Below, one piece after another: positions 1 to 12,149 of a stretch of 64,000 bases of DNA. The notes beneath the pieces are model-generated. The model was not told where the DNA came from, ran no database searches, and saw only the letters and a program-made list of their open reading frames with translations. The stretch is from assembly GCF_007655135.1 (NCBI RefSeq), contig NC_045134.1, positions 10,064,982-10,128,981 of the forward strand, written 5' to 3'. Position numbers and translations under genes: made by a program. Source of the DNA: Punica granatum. Its lineage: Eukaryota > Streptophyta > Magnoliopsida > Myrtales > Lythraceae. The number at the start of each line of letters is the position of its first letter. The stretch's first letter is position 1.

Positions 1-235
1 TCACCCACTGCTCACGGTGAGGTTCTCCTTCTGCTGGTTGTAATACTTTTCCTTCGATAAAACTGAGCTTGTTCTTGGCCTGAAGCGCTGTTTGCATTGC
101 TAGAGACCAAGTGTTGTAATTCCTGCCATTTAATTTGCAGGAAATGAGTTGTGTGCCGGGACCATCAGAGGGGGTGAAGAGATAAACAGGTGGTATGTTT
201 CCACTCGTTTCACTGTTATTTGCTGATTTCGTCAT
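1..235 (-). pseudogene. Copia-type retrotransposon Gag, N-terminal part, cut by window edge
   Basis: Read on the minus strand from an ATG at 235-233, an open frame of 78 codons runs to the window edge with no stop. It contains the Asn-Tyr-x-x-Trp-Ser motif followed by a Met-x-x-Ala-Leu-x-Ala-Lys-Asn-Lys-Leu-x-Phe-Ile block, the signature of the N-terminal domain of plant Ty1/copia Gag proteins (retrotransposon gag_3 family). A copia primer-binding site lies upstream on the same strand (363-374), which fits this being the real Gag start. Whether the rest of the element is intact cannot be judged because it lies outside the window. It is typed as pseudogene only because it is a partial mobile-element gene. 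Confidence 0.75.
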
Positions 236-362
236 GGTGACGATAAACAGGAAGATGATAAACAGGAAGACAAAGAGATGACGCTCAGTGAGCCACACTG
301 GCAAGAGAAGCTCGGCTATTCTGGCCGGCAAAGATAACGAGACGGCTGGCCTCAGGACCACC

Positions 363-374
363 GCTCTGATACCA
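363..374 (-). other. Copia primer-binding site (initiator Met tRNA)
   Basis: The minus strand reads TGGTATCAGAGC, complementary to the 3' end of plant initiator methionine tRNA, the usual primer of copia elements. It sits about 130 bases upstream of the Gag ATG at 235, the expected arrangement. Confidence 0.75.
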
Positions 375-549
375 TGTGAAGAGCGAATTCAAGCAGAAGA
401 ACTTGGTATGTTTTCATTAATTCGATGTATATGTATACAGCCAAGTCCAATCAATAAATGGAAAGTATAAAATATGGTTAAACTAGTGACACCTAAATAT
501 GGAAAACTAGGATATGTATACAAATTATAGTGAGGAATAAATCATTCCA
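375..549 (-). mobile_element. Probable copia 5' LTR (minus strand), outer boundary uncertain
   Basis: This stretch directly adjoins the primer-binding site on the side where the 5' LTR of the minus-strand element must lie. It begins TG on the plus strand, the complement of a CA end. A candidate outer end (CA on the plus strand, TG on the minus strand) lies at 548-549, giving a short LTR of about 175 bp, but the other LTR is outside the window so the boundary is a guess. Confidence 0.4.
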
Positions 550-1252
550 TAATAGGTGGTCCGATGGGCCGACTGTGGGTGGGGAGGAAAAGAGCGGCAG
601 GTAGGAAGGCAGTGTATGAAGAAGTGGGGCGAAGTCAGGAAGGGTGCGAAGAGTTGCAGGTCACTGAAGGCGGGAGGATGTCGGGTGATCATTAAGGGGG
701 GCGCGGGAAGGAAACGGTTGCATGTCCAGGTTGAACGGGAGATAGGGGCAATTAAGGGAATACGGCCGGGGGAGAGGGGTAATTTTGAAAAACTGGAAAT
801 ATGGGATTCAGCACGCATATTTTATTGTAGGGAGAGAAAAAGGAATATTTTGAACATGATTTAAGGTTATGAGTCTTATCACGTCCAACCAAAAGAAAAA
901 CACGACTCAAAATTCAAAATTTAACATAATGAGTCCATATCACGAAAAGTAAAGCAGTCTACTAAATAGTAATGCATATATTAAATAGATGTGATCAAAG
1001 AAACAACTAATGAGATTAATTACATAATAGAGATAATTTTATCAAAAAAATATCATAACCTAAAATTTTCAAGATAATGATTCTAATTTAATTTGAAATC
1101 TTCATGTAAAGAAATTAGAATCGAAATTATATGAATATTATAGCAAATTTAAGAAAATATTCTATCAAAATTAGAATTCATTTAAAGAACTTTTTCAAGA
1201 TTTATTATTACATTTTTTACTAAAAGAAAATGGATAAATTAGTATGAACATA
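550..1252. other. Intergenic; purine-rich block then AT-rich DNA
   Basis: From about 556 to 790 the plus strand is strongly G/A-rich, which gives chance open frames on both strands; none resembles a known protein. From 840 to 1252 the sequence is AT-rich with nothing recognised. Confidence 0.5.
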
Positions 1253-1284
1253 AACCGGTGCAAATGCATGGGCCGAAAGCTAGT
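1253..1284 (+). mobile_element. Helitron-like 3' terminus
   Basis: An imperfect hairpin around GGTGCAAATGCATGGGCC is followed within eight bases by CTAGT (CTAG at 1280-1283). This GC-rich hairpin plus CTRR-T arrangement is the usual 3' end of plant Helitrons. No matching 5' end was found. Confidence 0.35.
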
Positions 1285-1827
1285 TTCCATTAAATAAGTA
1301 TGGTTGCAGCAAGGGAGATCATGAGTTAATGCATGGAGACTTTTGTTTAACTATCTTCATTAGATATTTTATCTTTTCCATTGTTCTCTTTTTTTCCTTT
1401 ATGCTTGGGAGATAGCTATCATTAACTCCAGTTGTTCTAAGAACATGATAATATAAGCTCTACTATGAACAAGAAGAAGAGATAGACTTGATGATTGCAT
1501 GAAATTTTCCTCGAGTATTTCCTTTCTTATGTACACAATTTTATTATTTAGTAGTGAAAACTCTGATTTTTATTGCTCATCCTTGAGTGTAGCAAATCAA
1601 AATAATTGTTTTTATTTGTGACGATTCATTTTATCAAGTGAGTTTAGTTGATTCTATCTTCTATCCGTCCTCGTTATCCATTTTTGGTTTGAGAGCACAT
1701 CAAATAATATTGAAGGAATAGAGTTGAATTATAGAGTATTAATCATGGGATCCAGCGAGTATCGATCACGTATAATGATCAATTATTAAAATTTTGGTGT
1801 ATATTGTAATACATACACTATCGTCAT

Positions 1828-2306
1828 GGGCTACGTTTGGTAGACCAAATAAGAGGTAATCCCAATCATACGTTTGGTGCCGACCAGATTAAGATTGGGA
1901 TTGAAATATACTTGGATATAGTATTAAGTAGCTAATCCCGGGAACGGGATGGATTAAGGGTGGATTGGGATATGATTATTTAAGAAAAGTAATATACATA
2001 TTTTTGTGCCAAATTTTTGAAATGTGCCACTCAACCTGACCTTGCGGCGTATTTCCCATGGTTGAAATTTTAATCGCCCAACCGTGATCCTGCGGCGTAT
2101 GGCTGTGGCACAGTAATCTTTACTATTCCACTGATGGGGTAGCCGAAGGAAATTTCCCAAGGGCCCAGCCCAACCGGCATTCGCTGATGGAGTTGGGCAA
2201 ATATACGAGAGCTCGGCTTGAAAATTACACCAAATGCAAGTCCACTCCCCCAAACCCGAACGGCACCCTTGGTAAAATCCCGGGTGCATAAGACTAAACG
2301 GCACCC
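1828..2306. mobile_element. Possible small DNA-transposon relic with short inverted ends
   Basis: The left end GGGCTACGTTTGGTAGACC and the complement of the right end GGGTGCCGTTTAGTC are similar over about 15 bases. The interior repeats the same CGTTTGGTGCC words and lacks coding potential. No clean target-site duplication was seen, so the superfamily (hAT or PIF/Harbinger type) and the exact ends are uncertain. Confidence 0.35.
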
Positions 2307-2534
2307 TTCAATGGGATTTTGTATGTTCGTTTATTTTCGATTTCATTATCTCTTCCTAGTCTAAAGCCTCAATTACAATTAGAAAAAACAAAGATAAAAA
2401 GAAAATATACTGCTCTTTATGCTGAATATGTTTGAAGTATACATGTGAGCCATGACACACATGGGATCCCGCCACGCTCGAGTATAGGGCTCGAGACTTA
2501 CACATTTTCTCATGATCTTACCTTGTTTAGAAAC

Positions 2535-3788
2535 TGATAAGGGCATATTATACTCATATTTTATTGTGCAATTCATGTTAAATTATTATTAATTTTATAG
2601 AAATTATAAGAAGTCGGTGCTTAATTATGTGTAATTTGATATTGTAGGTCTTTGAGGACTTAGATGGAATTACGAGCAATATTGAGGAGTTTTGCGCAAT
2701 TTGGAGCCAGCATATATCTTTCGGAAATCTTTTTTTTTGTTGTGGATATAAATACTCCTCATAACAAGATTAGGAAACCCTAGGGGGGGAGCCATCTTTC
2801 ACCATTCTTTTAACCTAGAGAGTTTTTGGAGAGGGTCTTGTCTGGAGCCGTCACCTGGATCAATTGATTTGAAGCGAAGAATTGTGGAAGAGATAATTCC
2901 TTAAAGGAATTGTTGGGTTTTTGTTTTAGGATTCAATATCTTGAGTTTACTGCTGAATATGAATTCTATTGCAATGACTCCTTGGAATTATAATTGTGTT
3001 TTCAATTCCATGATATTCTAAGCTTCTTTTGTGGGAATATGATGAAACCCTAGGTAGCTAATATGATGATTGTCGCCATGTTATAGGATTAATAGATGTG
3101 TTGATGATTCATGATTGCAATTCCTATAATTTCAATTTTAATTCTTAATTGGTTATAATTGTTAGAAACACTATTGATACGGGAGTTGATATAGTGTTTG
3201 TTAGGAATTCTTGATTAGACTAATTAGTTAAATGCGATAGCTGCGTTAATTAGTTTAATTAGAGATTATCCAGGGATTAATGCAATGTTTCTAGTTAGTT
3301 ATTCGCTAAGACATTAGGGATAATTAATTTAGGGCATTAGACAATCATAGCACTGGAAGGTGTATGATTATAATTTAGAGTCCACTATTAATTAGAGATG
3401 CGGGAGCTGATTGATTAATTAGAGGTTTAAGACTTTAATTTTAAAGGCTTGATAAACTCACTTGAATAATCACATAGCTATCAGTCTATATAACATGATG
3501 GCAATCTGATTAGTGAAACTAGGGTGGATTCTGTTTTTCCCACTTTCAATTGATATATTTTCGTACAATTCTCTTTCTGCTCTTTGTGACGATTTAGGTT
3601 GATTAGTAGTTAATTAGTTAATTCTCTTAATTTGATTGCTTAGATAATAATAGAATCTAATATAGGTTTAGTACTTAATTAATCCTTGTGGGATCGACAC
3701 TCTATTCATCACTATATTACTTGATCTGACCCAGTACACTTGCTGGTAGAATTTGAGCTTATTTTTATATATATTTGCAAAGGGATCA
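2535..3788 (+). repeat. 5' LTR of the Athila-type element
   Basis: It is a 1254-bp direct repeat matching 10891-12144, with the same length of homopolymer runs (nine T near 2729, seven G near 2783) in both copies. Ends are TG...CA. A TATA-like TATAAATACTCC at about 2746-2757 may be the LTR promoter core. Confidence 0.95.
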
Positions 3789-3794
3789 AGTTTT

Positions 3795-3812
3795 TGGCGC
3801 CGTTGCCGGGGA
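3795..3812 (+). other. Primer-binding site, tRNA-Asp
   Basis: TGGCGCCGTTGCCGGGGA is the exact complement of the last 18 bases (including CCA) of plant tRNA-Asp. It starts six bases after the 5' LTR. This primer is characteristic of Athila/Calypso-type elements. Confidence 0.9.
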
Positions 3813-3902
3813 TTAACTTAATATTAGACCACCTTTAGTTCTATTGTTAATTTAGGCGCACTTTACTGTGTGTTTATTTCTTGTTCTCTTTGCAGGTATT
3901 CT

Positions 3903-6900
3903 ATGCGCAGGAGTAGAAGTGCTGAACTTCTACCATTAGATCCTGAGATAGAGCGCACCTTGCATCGGTTGAGAAGAGAGAACAGAAGAAGGGAAGAATT
4001 GCAGGTAGTTGAGATGGCAGATGATGACATCAACCGCCAAATACAGGGTGCTGCCAGAGCACTTCGAGACTATGCAGTACCTACTATTATGGGTTCTGCG
4101 ATCAGAAGGCCCACTATTCCAGCTAATAACTTTGAACTGAAGCCAGCACTCATCCAGATGGTTCAATCAAATCAGTTTGGAGGATATCCCAACGAGAGTC
4201 CTGATGAGCATATTGCAGGATTCCTCCAATACTGTAACACGGTAAAGATGAATAATGTCACTGATGATGTTATTAGATTACAGCTTTTTCCTTTCTCGCT
4301 TAGGGATAAAGCGAGAGCCTGGTTCAATTCACTGCCACAAGAGTCCATCACCACCTGGGCCGACCTTTCATCTAAGTTTCTCAGGAGATTTTTCCCACCA
4401 GCTAGGACTGCAAGATTGAGGAACGAAATCACTAACTTCACCAAGTTCAATGGTGAATCACTTTATGAGGCATGGGAGAGATTCAAGGAGGCAATCAGAA
4501 AGTGCCCACATCACGGATTGCCAGATAATCTCCTAATTGAGGTCTTCTATCTTAGCCTGGATGATACATTGAGGTCTCTAGTAGATGCTGCAGCAGGAGG
4601 CGCACTGATGGGTAAGAATTATGATGAAGCAAGTGCTTTGATAGAAGAGATGGCCTCCAGTGCACATAATTGGCAGAATGAAAGAAGTAAATCAAGAGTG
4701 GCATCAGTCAATGACATGGACACTATTGCTAATTTGACAACCCAGATTTCAGCTCTCACTACCCAGGTAAGTAAACTCACCTCAGCACATTCTTTTAATA
4801 CTAATCAGGTTGCTTTTTGTGAGTTGTGTTCAGGACCACATTCGACTCTTGAATGCATGTCTGGAAATCCCTCGGCTTCACCCAATGGAGAGCAAGTGAA
4901 CTTTGTCAACAACTTCCAACGGAGTAATCAAGGGCCTTATTCGAACACTTACAATCCCGGGTGGCGTAATCATCCTAATTTCTCATGGAGGAATGAGAAT
5001 AATGCACTTAAACCGCCACCTGGATTCCAAAAGCAAGGCCCTGCTCAGAATGCTCCACCTCAGCAAAGTCAGTCGAGAATGGAAGAGCTCATGTTGAGCT
5101 ATATGCAAAAGACTGACACCATGCTACAGAATCAACAAGCCACTATTCGAAACCTAGAGGGTCAGATTAGTCAGATTTCTCAGCAATTGAGTAATAGACC
5201 ATCAGGGTCTTTACCCAGCAACACTGAAGAGAACCCCAAGGGTGTCAATGCTATAATGCTGAGGAGTGGCAAGGAATTGGAAATAGTCAATAGAAAAGCT
5301 CAAACTCAGGAGGAGAGTCCGGAGAAAGACAAAGGTAAGCAAAAGGTGGAGGAACCAAGGCAGAAGTCACTAGGGGTGAAACCGTATGTTCCTCCTGTCC
5401 CTTTTCCAGGAAGATTGAAGCAACAACAGTTGGACGCCCAATTTGCTAAATTCCTAGATGTTTTTAAAAAGCTGCAAATCAACATTCCATTTGCAGAAGC
5501 ACTCCAGCAGATGCCTTCATATGCTAGATTCATGAAGGATCTGCTCACTAAAAAGAGGAAGTTTGATGGGAGTGAGCCTGTGATGCTTACAGGAGAGTGT
5601 TCTATGATTCTCCAAAAGGACTTGCCTAACTTACCACGCAAACAAAGAGATCAGGGGAGTTTCACTGTTCCTTGTACTATAGGGAATTTTCATTTTGAGA
5701 ACGTTCTTATTGATTCAGGTGCAAGTATAAATTTAATGCCTCTGTCTATTTTCAGGAAACTTGGACTTGGAGAATGCAAGAAAACTCATATTACCTTGCA
5801 ACTTGCTGACAGGAGTATCAAATATCCAAAGGGTATTGTTGAGAATGTCCTGGTGAAGGTAGACAAATTCATATTTCCAGTCGACTTCATAGTCTTGGAG
5901 ATGGAGGAGGACAGAGAGGTGCCCATGATCCTTGGCAGACCGTTCCTTGCGACAGGTAAAGCATTAATAGATGTGGAACAAGGTAAGCTCACTTTAAGAG
6001 TTATGAATGAACAAATAACTTTTAATGTTTATGACGCCATAAAGAAATTTCATGATGGCAAATCATGTTACACCATTGATATTATTGATGAGCTTATCTC
6101 TGAGTCTGTGGAGGAGAAAGCAGGTGTGGATACAATGGAATCAGTCCTTAGGGATCTGGACGATTGGAGTGATGATGATGAGCATGAGGAAGAATCTGTG
6201 GAGAAGGTATCAGAAATCAAGGCTCGCTACTATGAGGAGCTGGGCACTAGTGCGACAAAACCAGTATCATCTTTGACACAGTCCCCGGTGCTAGAACTTA
6301 AACCATTGCCTAGCCATTTAAAATATGCCTATCTTGGAATAGATGATACTTTGCCAATAATTATCTCTTCTTCCTTGACAGGTGATCAGGAGCAACAGCT
6401 CCTAAGCGTGCTGAGAGAGCACAAGGAGGCAATAGGATGGACTATTGCAGATATCAAAGGGATCAGCCCTTTGATTTGCACTCACAGGATAATGTTGGAA
6501 GCTGAGTGCAAACCCATAGTGCAACCACAAAGGCGACTTAACCCAACTCTCAAAGAGGTAGTGAAGAAAGAAGTGCTTAAACTGTTGGATGCAGGTATTA
6601 TCTATCTTATCTCAGATAGTAAATGGGTTAGTCCTGTTCAAGTAGTGCCCAAAAAGGGTGGTATGACTGTGGTTAAAAATGAGGTCAATAAATTAATCCC
6701 GACTCGTACTGTGACTGGGTGGAGAGTTTGTATAGATTACAGGAAACTAAATGATGCTACCCGTAAAGACCATTTCCCCCTCCCCTTCATTGATCAGATG
6801 CTAGAAAAACTTGCAGGGCATGATTATTATTGTTTTCTAGATGGTTATTCTGGTTACAATCAGATTCATATAGCACCCGAGGACCAGGAGAAAACCACAT

Positions 6901-9206
6901 TTACTTGTCCTTATGGCACTTTTGCCTTTAGGAGAATGCCTTTCGGTCTCTGTAATGCACCTGCCACTTTCCAGAGGTGCATGATATCTATATTTTCTGA
7001 CATGTTAGAGAATTTTATTGAAATATTTATGGATGATTTCTCTGTTTTTGGGAAGTCATTTGAATCTTGTCTGACAAATTTAGGCTGTGTGCTTAAAAGA
7101 TGTAAGGAGACTAATCTGCTTCTGAACTGGGAGAAATGTCATTTTATGGTAAGAGAGGGTATAGTCTTAGGTCACAAGGTGTCAAAGAAAGGGATTGAAG
7201 TTGATCGAGCAAAAGTGGAGATAATAGAGAAGTTGCCACCACCCACTTCAACAAAAGGAGTAAGGAGCTTCTTAGGACATGCTGGCTTCTACAGGAGATT
7301 TATCAAGGACTTTTCTAAAATCTCTAGACCTCTTTGTAATTTACTTGAAAAAGATTCTGCTTTTGTTTTTAATGACAATTGTTTGCAGGCATTCAATTTA
7401 TTGAAGGAGAAACTCACTTCTGCACCAGTGATCGTTGCACCTAATTGGGAGCTTCCGTTTGAGCTGATGTGTGATGCCAGCGACTATGCTGTAGGAGCAG
7501 TACTTGGGCAAAGGAGAGGTAAGGTATTTCATGCAATATACTATGCTAGTAGAACTTTAAATGAGGCCCAAAAGAACTATGCCACAACTGAAAAGGAGCT
7601 TTTAGCAGTCATATTTGCATGTGACAAGTTTCGGCCTTATCTGATAGGTTCTAAGATCATAGTATACACAGACCATGCTGCCCTGAAATATTTGTTTGCC
7701 AAAGCTGATGCTAAACCTAGGCTAATTCGTTGGATTCTACTGCTACAAGAATTTGACCTGGAAATTAGAGACACAAAGGGAACTGAAAATGTAGTGGCTG
7801 ATCACTTATCCCGTTTGGAATCTGATTGTTTAGATTCACCCATAAATGAAAAGTTCCCTGATGAACAATTGCATGTAGCAGAAATCCAAGGATTACCTTG
7901 GTATGCTGATATAGTCAATTACATGGTTAGCAACATCACACCATATGGTTTGTCATCTCAACAGAAAAAGAAATTTTTGCATGATGTGAAATACTATTTT
8001 TGGGATGAACCATATCTGTTTAAATATTGTGCTGACCAAGTAATTAGACGCTGTGTGCCTGAAACTGAACAACTTAGCATAATACAACACTGTCATTCTA
8101 AGGAAGCAGGAGGCCACTTTGGTGTGGAAAGAACTGCAACTAAGATCTTATCTTGTGGATTTTATTGGCCTAGAGTATTTCATGATTGCAGGAATTACAT
8201 TATGTCTTGTGCTCCATGCCAAAGAACTGGCAATATTTCTAGGAGACATGAAGTACCACAAAATAGCATTCTTGTAATTGAGCTTTTTGATGTGTGGGGA
8301 ATAGACTTTATGGGTCCTTTTCCCTCTTCTTTTTCAAATAAATATATTCTTGTGGCTGTTGATTATGTTTCAAAATGGGTAGAAGCAGTCGCTCTACAAA
8401 GTAATGATGCCAGAGTTGTAATCAGATTTTTGAAAAAGAACATCTTTTCAAGATTTGGGGTACCTAGAGCCATTATAAGTGATGGGGGATCACATTTTTG
8501 CAATCGGCAATTTGAAAAATTATTATCAAAATATGGAGTTACTCATAAAATTGCCACCCCTTATCATCCACAGACTTGTGGACAGGTTGAGGTGTCCAAT
8601 AGGGAAATAAAGCGTATCTTAGAGAAAACAGTCAATGCATCTAGGAAAGATTGGTCTTTAAAACTTGATGATGCATTGTGGGCTTACAGGACAGCTTTCA
8701 AAACCCCCATAGGAATGTCCCCATACAAGATTGTTTATGGTAAATCATGTCACCTACCAGTAGAGCTTGAGCACAAAGCATATTGGGCCATAAAATACCT
8801 TAACTTTGATTTACAAGCAGCAGGTGAAAAGAGATTGCTCCAATTGAATCAGATGGCTGAGATGAGAGAGGAAGCATATGAAAATGCTAGGATATACAAG
8901 GAGCGAGCCAAGCGATGGCATGATAGGAACATCCTAAAGCGAGAGTTTTTGCCTGGTCAGAAAGTCCTATTATACAACTCTCGCTTGAAGTTGTTCCCAG
9001 GTAAGTTAAAATCTCGATGGTCTGGACCATTTGTTATTTCTAATGTTTTTCCCTATGGTGCAGTTGAGCTGAAGTCAGAAGATGACCGCACTTTTAAAGT
9101 AAACGGTCATCTTCTCAAGCATTACTTTGAAGGGGAAAATATTGATGGTGATGCCACTACGGTGGATCTAGCAAATTCGGTTGAAGAATTGGAAAAGTCG
9201 AACTAG
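3903..9206 (+). CDS. Retrotransposon Gag-Pol polyprotein (Ty3/gypsy, Athila-type), single intact frame
   Basis: The frame encodes 1767 residues from the ATG at 3903; the frame is open slightly upstream but only from non-ATG codons, and another ATG at 4014 is possible. Residue numbers are from 3903. Gag core lies at about 75-260, followed by a zinc knuckle starting at Cys306 with spacing CX2CX3HX4C, one residue shorter than the standard knuckle before His. The aspartic protease has Asp-Ser-Gly-Ala at 604-607. Reverse transcriptase carries Phe-Met-Asp-Asp at 1042-1045 in place of the commoner Tyr-x-Asp-Asp. RNase H has Asp1191 and a later Thr-Asp-His-Ala. Integrase has the zinc motif His1398, His1405, Cys1436, Cys1439, and catalytic Asp1468, Asp1527, Glu1563 with the canonical 35-residue spacing. 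No stop or frameshift interrupts it, so the product could be functional. There is no chromodomain and no env. Confidence 0.93.
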   Translation: MRRSRSAELLPLDPEIERTLHRLRRENRRREELQVVEMADDDINRQIQGAARALRDYAVPTIMGSAIRRPTIPANNFELKPALIQMVQSNQFGGYPNESPDEHIAGFLQYCNTVKMNNVTDDVIRLQLFPFSLRDKARAWFNSLPQESITTWADLSSKFLRRFFPPARTARLRNEITNFTKFNGESLYEAWERFKEAIRKCPHHGLPDNLLIEVFYLSLDDTLRSLVDAAAGGALMGKNYDEASALIEEMASSAHNWQNERSKSRVASVNDMDTIANLTTQISALTTQVSKLTSAHSFNTNQVAFCELCSGPHSTLECMSGNPSASPNGEQVNFVNNFQRSNQGPYSNTYNPGWRNHPNFSWRNENNALKPPPGFQKQGPAQNAPPQQSQSRMEELMLSYMQKTDTMLQNQQATIRNLEGQISQISQQLSNRPSGSLPSNTEENPKGVNAIMLRSGKELEIVNRKAQTQEESPEKDKGKQKVEEPRQKSLGVKPYVPPVPFPGRLKQQQLDAQFAKFLDVFKKLQINIPFAEALQQMPSYARFMKDLLTKKRKFDGSEPVMLTGECSMILQKDLPNLPRKQRDQGSFTVPCTIGNFHFENVLIDSGASINLMPLSIFRKLGLGECKKTHITLQLADRSIKYPKGIVENVLVKVDKFIFPVDFIVLEMEEDREVPMILGRPFLATGKALIDVEQGKLTLRVMNEQITFNVYDAIKKFHDGKSCYTIDIIDELISESVEEKAGVDTMESVLRDLDDWSDDDEHEEESVEKVSEIKARYYEELGTSATKPVSSLTQSPVLELKPLPSHLKYAYLGIDDTLPIIISSSLTGDQEQQLLSVLREHKEAIGWTIADIKGISPLICTHRIMLEAECKPIVQPQRRLNPTLKEVVKKEVLKLLDAGIIYLISDSKWVSPVQVVPKKGGMTVVKNEVNKLIPTRTVTGWRVCIDYRKLNDATRKDHFPLPFIDQMLEKLAGHDYYCFLDGYSGYNQIHIAPEDQEKTTFTCPYGTFAFRRMPFGLCNAPATFQRCMISIFSDMLENFIEIFMDDFSVFGKSFESCLTNLGCVLKRCKETNLLLNWEKCHFMVREGIVLGHKVSKKGIEVDRAKVEIIEKLPPPTSTKGVRSFLGHAGFYRRFIKDFSKISRPLCNLLEKDSAFVFNDNCLQAFNLLKEKLTSAPVIVAPNWELPFELMCDASDYAVGAVLGQRRGKVFHAIYYASRTLNEAQKNYATTEKELLAVIFACDKFRPYLIGSKIIVYTDHAALKYLFAKADAKPRLIRWILLLQEFDLEIRDTKGTENVVADHLSRLESDCLDSPINEKFPDEQLHVAEIQGLPWYADIVNYMVSNITPYGLSSQQKKKFLHDVKYYFWDEPYLFKYCADQVIRRCVPETEQLSIIQHCHSKEAGGHFGVERTATKILSCGFYWPRVFHDCRNYIMSCAPCQRTGNISRRHEVPQNSILVIELFDVWGIDFMGPFPSSFSNKYILVAVDYVSKWVEAVALQSNDARVVIRFLKKNIFSRFGVPRAIISDGGSHFCNRQFEKLLSKYGVTHKIATPYHPQTCGQVEVSNREIKRILEKTVNASRKDWSLKLDDALWAYRTAFKTPIGMSPYKIVYGKSCHLPVELEHKAYWAIKYLNFDLQAAGEKRLLQLNQMAEMREEAYENARIYKERAKRWHDRNILKREFLPGQKVLLYNSRLKLFPGKLKSRWSGPFVISNVFPYGAVELKSEDDRTFKVNGHLLKHYFEGENIDGDATTVDLANSVEELEKSN

Positions 9207-10876
9207 CGACTATAAACTAAGTGCTTCATGGGAGGCAGCCCATGTCTGAGAGCTAAAGTCCCTGTTGGCTCTCAATTCTTTTGCTTCATTTGTTTTATTT
9301 TGATTTGCTGTTGGTTTGTACTTTATCAAGCACCCACTCATTGGGTAGACTTGGGATATTTGCTATTTGATTGTTTTAGTTAAGATGGATTATCTGCTAT
9401 TTTTGTTCTTTTTGTTGTTTTCTTTTTGTTTTTGAAGCCAGGGTGGATAACAACTGCTGACTCTCTCTATTGCTATACCAGTTGGAACTCCAATTGCTTC
9501 AACTTAATTTTTCGAAACCGGGGAAGTACTAGTATCTCTTTTTCTCTTATGTTCTTTATTTTTATTTTCGTTTTACTAGAGCTACATTAGGAACAGTGAG
9601 GACACTGTTTAATCTAAGTGTGGGGAAGGGAGATACTAAACAGATGGAGTATAAAATTGAGTATAGTGTTGATGTCTGAATTCTGTGATTTAATTTGTTA
9701 CTCATGACATCTGATGCCTGTCTTTGTTGATAAATAGTTATACTTCCCTGTCACCTTGAATTATAATTGTCCTTAAGTTATCTGGCAATTGTTAGGCCAA
9801 ATTCTTTTTTTTTTTTAATTTTTTTTAATTATTGAAATCTAGAGATTGTACGAAGAATACTGTTGATAGCATTTGTTCAGGAATTGTTTGAAAAAAATTG
9901 ACTCACTTAGGCGCCCTACTCACCACTGTTGTGATTTTTGTACTTAGTTAAAATTAATTAGTCAAATCTTTAGAAATCAAATTTACCTAGTTTTTAGCCC
10001 TAGAGTTTGAAGTTTAAGAGTCGGTCAAGTCCTTAAGTGAAAAATAAACAGGTCTACTTCTAAGCAAAGTTAGTTAGTATATCCTCTTTTTAATTATTCT
10101 AATAGCACTTTAACATTTAGTGAAAGAGGTAGAAGAAGCTTTGTACTTAGTGATTCCTATAAAAGAAGTCTGAAAAGTGTTAGTGAGCATTCAAAAAAAA
10201 AAAAGCAAGCATAGCCTTTACTCCAATGACTCAAGAATTGAGTTATGAGTATCCTAACTTGAATGTTAGAGTGAGGAAGAGTTCGTAGGGGTCCCTTTAA
10301 AACCCGGTCACTTGGGTGATGAGCCCGGGATGTGCCGACTCAATGAACTCACTATAACGAGAAGAGCGGAAAGGCACAAGTTCAAACAAAAATTGGACTT
10401 GAAAAAAAAAAAATTGCTTCTTAAACAGAAAGGAAAAATTGAATGCAAAAACAAAAAAATAAATTAAGACTTGTAATAAAAAGGAAGAAAACCTAGGGAC
10501 GAAGCAGATACCATATGCTTTCACTACCTTGTTGACTTGCTTAGAGGGAAAATTAGAGGGATTATATGCCTGCTAACAGCTATGAAGTTTAAATGTGTAT
10601 TTTTCCTTATAGGACTGAGTATTTACTTTTGAAATAGAAATCTTAGGCTAAACGCTTGGATTAAAATTTGCTTTCTCTAGATTAGCTGGTTAATTTCAAC
10701 TGTAGTACTCTGATCACATGTTTCCAGTTTGGTTTGAGCAGTGGGCACCACAAAATAACGAGTAATAAATTATGAGATATCAAATGCTTAAATCAGTGAA
10801 TATGAAAATTTGTACTCTCTCTGATAGATTTCTTTCCTTGGTCTTATTTATTTTGCTTGAGGACAAGCAAAAGTTC
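9207..10876 (+). other. Noncoding region between pol and the 3' LTR
   Basis: About 1.67 kb with no sustained reading frame on either strand. In related elements an env-like gene may sit here; none is recognisable. The stretch contains an internal polypurine-like tract (9616-9633) and several A-runs near 10190-10460. Confidence 0.7.
9616..9633 (+). other. Internal polypurine-like tract, second copy of the PPT core
   Basis: AAGTGTGGGGAAGGGAGA repeats the core AAGTGTGGGGAAG of the real polypurine tract at 10877-10890. Both are preceded by a GAGGACA word at a similar distance. It may be an additional plus-strand primer or a relic of a duplication. Confidence 0.55.
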
Positions 10877-10890
10877 AAGTGTGGGGAAGT
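10877..10890 (+). other. Polypurine tract
   Basis: AAGTGTGGGGAAGT ends exactly where the 3' LTR begins, the position required for plus-strand priming. Confidence 0.8.
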
Positions 10891-12144
10891 TGATAAGGGC
10901 ATATTATACTCATATTTTATTGTGCAATTCATGTTAAATTATTATTAATTTTATAGAAATTATAAGAAGTCGGTGCTTAATTATGTGTAATTTGATATTG
11001 TAGGTCTTTGAGGACTTAGATGGAATTACGAGCAATATTGAGGAGTTTTGCGCAATTTGGAGCCAGCATATATCTTTCGGAAATCTTTTTTTTTGTTGTG
11101 GATATAAATACTCCTCATAACAAGATTAGGAAACCCTAGGGGGGGAGCCATCTTTCACCATTCTTTTAACCTAGAGAGTTTTTGGAGAGGGTCTTGTCTG
11201 GAGCCGTCACCTGGATCAATTGATTTGAAGCGAAGAATTGTGGAAGAGATAATTCCTTAAAGGAATTGTTGGGTTTTTGTTTTAGGATTCAATATCTTGA
11301 GTTTACTGCTGAATATGAATTCTATTGCAATGACTCCTTGGAATTATAATTGTGTTTTCAATTCCATGATATTCTAAGCTTCTTTTGTGGGAATATGATG
11401 AAACCCTAGGTAGCTAATATGATGATTGTCGCCATGTTATAGGATTAATAGATGTGTTGATGATTCATGATTGCAATTCCTATAATTTCAATTTTAATTC
11501 TTAATTGGTTATAATTGTTAGAAACACTATTGATACGGGAGTTGATATAGTGTTTGTTAGGAATTCTTGATTAGACTAATTAGTTAAATGCGATAGCTGC
11601 GTTAATTAGTTTAATTAGAGATTATCCAGGGATTAATGCAATGTTTCTAGTTAGTTATTCGCTAAGACATTAGGGATAATTAATTTAGGGCATTAGACAA
11701 TCATAGCACTGGAAGGTGTATGATTATAATTTAGAGTCCACTATTAATTAGAGATGCGGGAGCTGATTGATTAATTAGAGGTTTAAGACTTTAATTTTAA
11801 AGGCTTGATAAACTCACTTGAATAATCACATAGCTATCAGTCTATATAACATGATGGCAATCTGATTAGTGAAACTAGGGTGGATTCTGTTTTTCCCACT
11901 TTCAATTGATATATTTTCGTACAATTCTCTTTCTGCTCTTTGTGACGATTTAGGTTGATTAGTAGTTAATTAGTTAATTCTCTTAATTTGATTGCTTAGA
12001 TAATAATAGAATCTAATATAGGTTTAGTACTTAATTAATCCTTGTGGGATCGACACTCTATTCATCACTATATTACTTGATCTGACCCAGTACACTTGCT
12101 GGTAGAATTTGAGCTTATTTTTATATATATTTGCAAAGGGATCA
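10891..12144 (+). repeat. 3' LTR of the Athila-type element
   Basis: It is 1254 bp, the same length as the 5' LTR, and no mismatch was found on reading the two side by side. The target duplication GAAAC follows at 12145-12149. Confidence 0.95.
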
Positions 12145-12149
12145 GAAAC

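Larger units (their letters stand above)
2535..12144 (+). mobile_element. Complete Athila-type Ty3/gypsy LTR retrotransposon
   Basis: Two direct LTRs of 1254 bp begin TGATAA and end GGGATCA, flanked by a perfect 5-bp target duplication GAAAC at 2530-2534 and 12145-12149. Directly inside the left LTR is a tRNA-Asp primer site, and directly before the right LTR a polypurine tract. One open frame encodes Gag, protease, reverse transcriptase, RNase H and integrase in that order, the Ty3/gypsy order. The tRNA-Asp primer, the Gag sequence type and the noncoding stretch after pol fit the Athila/Calypso branch. I saw no difference between the LTRs on reading, so insertion is recent. The env-like gene that some Athila members carry is absent. 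Confidence 0.95.

Noticed and set aside
556..864. 102-residue frame in the purine-rich block
   Set aside because: Strand-biased composition keeps frames open by chance; no motif or gene context.
3936..5992. Minus-strand open frames within 3936-5992
   Set aside because: They lie inside the gag-pol gene on the opposite strand and have no recognisable motifs; they are shadows of the coding frame.
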